NCBI GenBank assembly: GCA_029987315.1
Contig: DALTVZ010000163.1
Location: forward strand, 1 to 20,314
Reading direction: 5' to 3'
DNA length: 20,314 nucleotides
From: Methanocorpusculum sp.
GTDB taxonomy: Archaea; Halobacteriota; Methanomicrobia; Methanomicrobiales; Methanocorpusculaceae
In this document: piece by piece, positions 14,408 through 20,314 of the stretch
How the letters are laid out: every line of letters begins with the position of its first letter
How positions within the stretch are numbered: the first letter of the stretch is position 1
Translations under genes and position numbers: made by a program
The notes under the pieces: model-generated
What the model saw: the letters and a program-made list of their open reading frames with translations, nothing else
Databases searched by the model: none
What the model was told of the DNA's origin: nothing

Positions 14408-14430
14408 CTTGCAAACCAAAGCTTTGCTCT
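14408..14430 (-). repeat. Short repeat B, copy 2 (reverse orientation)
   Basis: On the minus strand this reads AGAGCAAAGCTTTGGTTTGC and then AAG, matching the copy at 150-172 in 19 of 23 positions. It contains the palindrome CAAAGCTTTG (14417-14426). An additional AGCAAAGCGT unit precedes it on the minus strand (14431-14440), so the site looks locally duplicated. Confidence 0.45.
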
Positions 14431-14466
14431 ACGCTTTGCTCACTCGAATCAACGTGAATAGCATTA

Positions 14467-14580
14467 TTCAGGTGTGTACTTCAATTTCGTGTACTGGATA
14501 AGTGTGGCTCTATAAATAAAAAAACGCGAATCTCCGCAAATTAACGCGGATCGCATTTTTTTAATAAAGCCACACCCAAC
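14467..14580 (+). repeat. Palindromic element A, copy 3
   Basis: The left arm (14467-14499) matches the reverse complement of the right arm of copy 2 in 27 of 33 positions, and its inner part AATTTCGTGTACTGGAT matches the left arm of copy 2 in 15 of 17. GTGTGGCT (14502-14509) pairs perfectly with AGCCACAC (14568-14575), and pairing continues inward through A/T-rich arms to a GCGA..CCGC/GCGGATCGC hairpin. The inner sequence differs from copies 1 and 2 while the stem is kept. It lies 117 bases after guaA. Confidence 0.75.
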
Positions 14581-14582
14581 CG

Positions 14583-14622
14583 CATACGTTTTTTTCAAAT
14601 TGTATCGACATACGTTTTTTTC
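14583..14622 (+). repeat. 14-bp direct repeat
   Basis: CATACGTTTTTTTC occurs at 14583-14596 and again at 14609-14622, separated by 12 bases. It directly follows palindromic element A copy 3. The T-runs may serve as additional terminators, or the duplication may mark an old insertion. Nothing else recognisable lies between here and the argD promoter. Confidence 0.5.
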
Positions 14623-14723
14623 TTCAGCCAAAGCCCCTGTCTCATATGCATTTTGAGCTGATGCCGCGGTGATTTGTCCTCTATTACCCCCATCCTACAT
14701 GCGGTTTCAATACACTGGACGAC

Positions 14724-14732
14724 AAATATCTA
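14724..14732 (+). promoter_or_regulatory. Possible TATA box for the argD operon
   Basis: AAATATCTA is centred about 31 bases before the argD ATG. The transcript would start near 14752-14756, giving a very short leader, in keeping with the lack of a strong ribosome-binding site there. Confidence 0.4.
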
Positions 14733-14758
14733 TCTAATTATCCAGCGAGAAAAAAATC

Positions 14759-15886
14759 ATGTCCACCTACAAAGAACTTGATGCAAAATACTACATGCCC
14801 TGCTTTGGACGGTCGATGCAGATCGTTAAAGGAGAGGGCTGCACTGTTTGGGACGATAATGGGAACAAATACCTCGACTTGGTCGCAGGCATCGCGGTCT
14901 GCAGTACAGGACACTGTAATCCCGAGGTCGTTGACGCGATATGCCGCCAGGCACATGATCTTATTCACTGCTCCAACCTCTATTACATACCAGGTCAGGC
15001 CGAGCTCGCAGAAAAGTTGAGCAAAGCAAGCGGTATGGGAAAGGTCTTCTTTGGAAACAGCGGAGCCGAGGCGATCGATGCGGCTCTCAAACTTGCCAAG
15101 GTTCGCTTAGGCAGAAAAAATTTTGTTTCATTCACCCATGATTTCCATGGAAGAACGATCGGATCCCTTGCAGTCACTCACAAACCTCAGATCAGGGAGC
15201 CCTTCGAGCCGCTTGGGACCCACTGTGATTTCGTTGAGTATGGAGACCTTGAAGCCCTCAAAGCCGTCGTGAACAAAGAGACAGCAGGAGTCGTCTTCGA
15301 ACCCATTCAGGGTGAGACCGGCGTCATCATCCCCCCGGCAGACTTCCTTCCAGGCATCAGAGATATCTGTGACGATGCAGGCGCTCTCATGATCTGTGAT
15401 GAGATCCAGACCGGCATGGGAAGAACAGGAAAATGGTTCGCGTTCCAGCACTCTCCCGTCAAACCTGACATCATCACCATCGCAAAAGGCATCGCGTCAG
15501 GTATCCCGATGGGTGCGATCATCGCAAAAGAAGGGCTCGAGTTCACCAGAAGCGAACACGGCAGTACCTTTGCCGGTGGTCCGATCGCCTGCGCTGCAGG
15601 AAACGCTACGTTCGGCGTTATTGAAAGGATCCTTCCAGGGATCGCCGCAAAAGGCGAACTGTTCAGGAAAGGCCTTGCCTCGTTCGATCCAAGGGTGCGG
15701 GGTCTGATGATCGGGTTCACACTTGGTGAGAAAGCTCCAAAACTTGCCGAACTTTGTATGAAAGAAGGTGTTCTTGTCAATGTTGCCGCTGATGGCAACA
15801 TCCGGCTCGTTCCACCTCTAACCATATCGGCCGACGAGATCAACTATGCTGTCGGAGTGATCAATGAAGCCGCGGGTCAGATCTGA
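14759..15886 (+). CDS. argD: Acetylornithine aminotransferase
   Basis: This PLP-dependent class III aminotransferase is expected to convert N-acetylglutamate semialdehyde to N-acetylornithine in arginine synthesis. Visible are YLDLVAGIAV (38-47), GNSGAEAIDAALKLAK (99-114) for phosphate binding, FHGRTIGSL (129-137), D214 in ICDEIQTGMGRTG, which holds the pyridine nitrogen, and the Schiff-base lysine K243 in IAKGIASGIPMGA. STFAGGPIACAAG follows later. At 375 aa it has the usual length. A dual role as succinyldiaminopimelate aminotransferase is known in the family and cannot be excluded. It is the first gene of a four-gene overlapping operon; its last 23 bases overlap hisC. Confidence 0.92.
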   Translation: MSTYKELDAKYYMPCFGRSMQIVKGEGCTVWDDNGNKYLDLVAGIAVCSTGHCNPEVVDAICRQAHDLIHCSNLYYIPGQAELAEKLSKASGMGKVFFGNSGAEAIDAALKLAKVRLGRKNFVSFTHDFHGRTIGSLAVTHKPQIREPFEPLGTHCDFVEYGDLEALKAVVNKETAGVVFEPIQGETGVIIPPADFLPGIRDICDDAGALMICDEIQTGMGRTGKWFAFQHSPVKPDIITIAKGIASGIPMGAIIAKEGLEFTRSEHGSTFAGGPIACAAGNATFGVIERILPGIAAKGELFRKGLASFDPRVRGLMIGFTLGEKAPKLAELCMKEGVLVNVAADGNIRLVPPLTISADEINYAVGVINEAAGQI

Positions 15887-16919
15887 GTTCATCAAATCAG
15901 GATACGTCTTTGCAAAATCCCCAACGGATATCGCAAACGAATACGGGTTCTCTGAAGTTGCCATGCTTGGCAGCAACGAAAACCCATACCCTCCTTCAGA
16001 AGAGGTCCTTCGAGCAGCCGCTAACGAACTTTCACGGGTGAACAGATACCCAGATCCACAAGCCGCCATGTTTCACGCGGCAGTTCGAAAATATATCTAT
16101 GATGCTCCGGTCGTCACATCAGGTCTTGGAATGGACGGTGTGATCGAGACGGTCATACGAACGATCATCGAACCGGGAGACAAAGTCGTCATCTCAACGC
16201 CGACCTTTTCCATGTATGGCCTTGCAGCAAAAGCAGCCTCGGCTCGCGTGGTAAATGTCCCAAGAACTGCTGACTTTTCAATCGATATTGATGCATTTCT
16301 CGAAGAAGCAAAGGATGCTCGTCTCTCCTTCCTCTGCACGCCAAACAATCCCACCGGAACGGTGACCTCGGTAGAGGACATCGAATTTATTCTCGATAGG
16401 ATCGACGGCGTTCTGTTTTTAGACTGCGCCTACGTTGAGTTTTCGGATGTCGATTATCTGCCGCTTTTGTCCCGCGACAACCTCATCATCGGACGGACCA
16501 TGTCCAAGGCCTACGGCCTTGCGGGTCTGCGGATCGGGTACGCGTTCGTTCCGGAATGGCTGGAAGCCCCATATAATGTTGCAGCGACCCCGTTCACGAT
16601 GAACCGGGTCTCAGAAGCCGCAGCCTCTTTGGCAGTTTCTGAATCTGAATACCGCGACTCCTTCGTCGACCATGTACGAAAATGGCGAAATGCTTTCATG
16701 AAAGAGATCCCGTTTCCGGTTTTTCCAAGCGGATCAAACTTTATTCTCATCGATGTCGCTCCAAAAAAAGGCGATGCTGCTGCTGAGTTCATGGCAACGA
16801 ACGGGGTCCTCGTTCGTTCCTGTACCAGTTTCCCTGGACTTGGCGACACGTTCATCAGAGTGAGTGTCGGTGCAGACTGGGAAAACGAACGGTTCCTTTC
16901 GGCGGTGAAGAAGCTTTGA
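15864..16919 (+). CDS. hisC: Histidinol-phosphate aminotransferase
   Basis: This class I/II PLP aminotransferase is expected to convert imidazole acetol phosphate to histidinol phosphate. Landmarks are LGSNENPYPPS (35-45), the nucleotide-type helix SGLGMDGVIE (86-95), TPNNPTG (159-165), D187 in FLDCAYVEF, and the Schiff-base lysine K215 in RTMSKAYGLAGLRIGY, a hallmark of HisC. Length 351 aa is normal. The ATG at 15864 lies inside argD and is preceded by GGAGTGAT, a strong ribosome-binding site, which supports the 23-base overlap. Related enzymes can act on aromatic keto acids or on threonine-O-3-phosphate (CobD), so substrate is the family default. The stop overlaps the next start (TGATG). 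Confidence 0.88.
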   Translation: MKPRVRSEFIKSGYVFAKSPTDIANEYGFSEVAMLGSNENPYPPSEEVLRAAANELSRVNRYPDPQAAMFHAAVRKYIYDAPVVTSGLGMDGVIETVIRTIIEPGDKVVISTPTFSMYGLAAKAASARVVNVPRTADFSIDIDAFLEEAKDARLSFLCTPNNPTGTVTSVEDIEFILDRIDGVLFLDCAYVEFSDVDYLPLLSRDNLIIGRTMSKAYGLAGLRIGYAFVPEWLEAPYNVAATPFTMNRVSEAAASLAVSESEYRDSFVDHVRKWRNAFMKEIPFPVFPSGSNFILIDVAPKKGDAAAEFMATNGVLVRSCTSFPGLGDTFIRVSVGADWENERFLSAVKKL

Positions 16920-17428
16920 TGATCGGGATCACCGGGACACCTGGCTGCGGCAAGACCTCTATCGCCGAGCTCCTAAGAAAAAAGGGGCATTTTGTCCTCG
17001 ATCTGAAAACCACCGTAGCCCCGTTTGTTCTGGAGCATGACGATGTCTCAGACTCGGACGTTGTGGATGTTGATGCATGGGCCGATGCATTCCCTTATAC
17101 CGACGGATTTGTCGAAGGGGCATTTGCTCATTACCTTCCCTGCGACAAGATCATCGTCCTCAGATGCAGGCCTGATATCCTTAGGGAACGTCTAGCTCCC
17201 CGCGGTTATCCAGAAGAAAAAATCAGCGAAAATCTGGAGGCAGAGGCATTGGACGTTATCCTGATCGAAACGGTCGAAGACTTTGCATCGGAACAGATTT
17301 ATGAGATAGACACCACAAATACAGATAGAGAGTCTGTGGTCATGAGTATCATCTCTTTTGTAAAGGGAGAAACACCCGCATCGTTTGGATCTCTTGACTG
17401 GTCAGAATATATAGAAGATGTCTTATGA
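16919..17428 (+). CDS. AK6/Fap7-type adenylate kinase-like NTPase
   Basis: The 169-aa protein begins MIGITGTPGCGKTSIAELL with a Walker A loop (6-13). It has the AK6/Fap7 lid region VLRCRPDILRERLAPRGYP followed by EEKISENLEAEALDVI (about 80-115) and ends with the acidic tail SLDWSEYIEDVL. The eukaryotic homologue acts in 40S/18S rRNA maturation with Rps14 and has adenylate kinase activity; archaeal members are annotated as putative adenylate kinases. The frame extends to a TTG at 16916, but the ATG at 16919, sharing one base with the hisC stop, starts at the conserved residue and is preferred. It overlaps the next gene by 4 bases. Confidence 0.85.
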   Translation: MIGITGTPGCGKTSIAELLRKKGHFVLDLKTTVAPFVLEHDDVSDSDVVDVDAWADAFPYTDGFVEGAFAHYLPCDKIIVLRCRPDILRERLAPRGYPEEKISENLEAEALDVILIETVEDFASEQIYEIDTTNTDRESVVMSIISFVKGETPASFGSLDWSEYIEDVL

Positions 17429-18060
17429 GTCTGGAATCACTTCGTCCAAAAATCCAGTGGGTGCTAACGCCGATTGCTCATGCTTTTTCAAAACTCCCCG
17501 TGACCCCGAATATGTGGTCCGTGGTCTCCCTTGTCTGTGCATTTATCGCCGGCGTCTTTTTCGCGTTTGGTCAGCCGTTTTTTGGCGTGATCTTTGTCAT
17601 TTTGAACTCGTTTCTGGATGTTCTTGACGGAGCCCTCGCCCGCTATCTTGGGATAGCAAGCCCGATCGGCGATTATCTGGATCATGTCTTTGATCGGTAT
17701 GCCGACGTGTTCATCGTCACCGGTATCATCATCTACGGCGTCCAGACCTGGCAGGCCCCGGTCCCATCATGGGTTATCGGTCTGTTTGCCATCACCGGTG
17801 TTCTGCTTTCTTCATATATGGGGACCCAGGCACAGGCAGTTGGTCTCAAGCGAAACTACGGCGGCGTTTTAGGACGTGCCGATCGTTTGGTCATGCTAAT
17901 GGTGTTTGGTCTTGCCGAGGCAATATATCCGGCAGCGATCCTGTTTGGTCTGCCGTTCCTTGGCTGGATGCTTGTCGTGTACGGTCTTTTGGGCCACATC
18001 ACCGCGATACAGCGGTTTGTGGTTTCACTCAAAGGACTGTATGCGCAAAAAAGAGACTAG
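17425..18060 (+). CDS. CDP-alcohol phosphatidyltransferase, probable archaetidylinositol phosphate synthase
   Basis: This integral membrane enzyme of the CDP-alcohol phosphotransferase family has the complete signature D65-x2-D68-G69-x2-A72-R73-x8-G82-x3-D86-x3-D90, whose Asp residues bind the metal and CDP moiety. About six hydrophobic segments are visible in 211 aa. An archaeal enzyme of this size is likely to join CDP-archaeol with inositol 1-phosphate to form archaetidylinositol phosphate; glycerol- or serine-using relatives are alternatives. The ATG overlaps the AK6-like stop by four bases (ATGA). It is the last gene of the operon and is followed by a hairpin terminator. Confidence 0.85.
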   Translation: MSLESLRPKIQWVLTPIAHAFSKLPVTPNMWSVVSLVCAFIAGVFFAFGQPFFGVIFVILNSFLDVLDGALARYLGIASPIGDYLDHVFDRYADVFIVTGIIIYGVQTWQAPVPSWVIGLFAITGVLLSSYMGTQAQAVGLKRNYGGVLGRADRLVMLMVFGLAEAIYPAAILFGLPFLGWMLVVYGLLGHITAIQRFVVSLKGLYAQKRD

Positions 18061-18080
18061 CTAAACGATCATAAAAAAAT

Positions 18081-18115
18081 ACGGCCGTTTTTTCTGCGGC
18101 CGTGCAGATATTTTT
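18081..18115. terminator. Hairpin terminator between convergent genes
   Basis: ACGGCCG (18081-18087) pairs perfectly with CGGCCGT (18097-18103). T-runs lie in the loop (18088-18093) and after the stem (about 18110-18115). It sits between the phosphotransferase stop and the convergent alpha-crystallin-like gene, and preceding A-runs make it usable from both sides. Confidence 0.6.
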
Positions 18116-18122
18116 CTGTTTC

Positions 18123-18545
18123 TTACTGGGCGGTCTGTTCTGTCAGTTTTTTGTGACAGATGATCTCCAGCACACCGTTTTTCAGACGAGTTTCTGTCTG
18201 TGACGGGTCAATACCGGCAACCGGGATCACTGCTGAGTATTCACGGTTTGCGCCGGCATTGAGCTGGAGTTTTCCATCCTGATAGGCGATAAAGAAATCA
18301 TCCTGACACTCTGGGGGGAGTTCGGTCTGAATGATAACTGTACCCTTGTTTTCAAACATTTCGATAGGGATCGTTTTATTGCGCATCGTGTCTGGTGTTA
18401 GGTGGATCTTACCGCCGGAGAGAACAAATTTCACCCCGATGACCGGGGGGAGTTTGCCCTCGCCTTCTCCAGAAACGTGAGTGATCAATATTTTGTGGAT
18501 GATATCCAATAATTCCCTGTAAGCGTCATCTGGTGTTTCCGGCAT
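18123..18545 (-). CDS. Alpha-crystallin/Hsp20-like protein downstream of cdc48
   Basis: The C-terminal 80 or so residues read as an alpha-crystallin domain: VIIQTELPPEC, then FFIAYQDGKLQLNA, YSAVIPV and the signature NGVLEIICHKK. The N-terminal 40-60 residues (AYRELLDIIHKIL, then KLPPVIGVKFVLSGG) are a conserved-looking extension I cannot name. The C-terminal I-x-I motif used by small heat-shock proteins for oligomer contacts is absent. Gas-vesicle GvpH-type proteins share this fold and are an alternative. The ATG at 18545 is chosen because GGAG lies nine bases before it; a first ATG at 18554 directly abuts that sequence. It follows cdc48 by a short gap and is probably in the same transcript. 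Confidence 0.65.
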   Translation of the reverse strand: MPETPDDAYRELLDIIHKILITHVSGEGEGKLPPVIGVKFVLSGGKIHLTPDTMRNKTIPIEMFENKGTVIIQTELPPECQDDFFIAYQDGKLQLNAGANREYSAVIPVAGIDPSQTETRLKNGVLEIICHKKLTEQTAQ

Positions 18546-18581
18546 ATATTTCATCTCCGAGGCGAAGAGGAAGGATCCTCT

Positions 18582-20314
<1,733 letters not shown>

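Overview
The window comes from a euryarchaeon, most likely a methanogen of the Methanomicrobiales and close in flavour to Methanocorpusculum (my inference from gene content; no search was run). The archaeal markers are a proteasome-activating nucleotidase (PAN) ending in an HbYX motif, a tandem-AAA Cdc48/VAT ATPase, an AbrB-PhoU fusion, an archaetidylinositol-phosphate-type synthase, an AK6/Fap7-type kinase, a DUF5804-like protein beside PAN, a tRNA without an encoded CCA, and TATA boxes placed close to start codons.

Layout. 1-4770: the 3' end of an unidentified gene, then a cation-diffusion-facilitator transporter converging on a DUF362/2[4Fe-4S] protein, then a phosphate-uptake-regulator homologue abutting a MutY-like glycosylase. 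4771-5374 has no protein gene but holds a palindromic repeat, a tRNA-Arg(GCG) on the minus strand and a GC-rich, apparently structured stretch. 5375-8876: two tiny membrane proteins, a divergently placed pair of overlapping paralogous membrane proteins of the small-multidrug-export type, then a sugar-isomerase-like TIM barrel overlapping a conserved membrane protein of unknown function. 8887-10958 (minus): PAN, a DUF5804-like gene sharing one base with it, and a ribbon-helix-helix (RHH) protein with its own probable promoter and operator. 11238-14349: pyrG and a single-chain guaA, one base apart. 14350-14758 is non-coding and repeat-rich. 14759-18060: a tightly overlapping operon argD-hisC-AK6 kinase-CDP-alcohol phosphotransferase. 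18123-20314 (minus): cdc48, cut by the window end, followed by an alpha-crystallin-like protein.

Themes. Two protein-quality-control units are present: the regulatory ATPase of the proteasome with a DUF5804 partner, and Cdc48 with a small heat-shock-like protein. pyrG-guaA is a nucleotide amidotransferase pair using glutamine. argD and hisC give arginine and histidine synthesis.

The most unusual content is intergenic. Three copies of one palindromic element (about 305-415, 4843-4956, 14467-14580) each lie downstream of a plus-strand gene, share long terminal inverted arms and fold into nested hairpins. A second short repeat occurs next to two of them. A structured GC-rich stretch beside the tRNA (5221-5295) is a candidate RNA gene. 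Among proteins, the MutY-like glycosylase has no iron-sulfur ligands and a Glu at the usual catalytic Asp position, and guaA is fused although split enzymes are usual in euryarchaea. I saw no CRISPR array, rRNA, transposase or phage gene.
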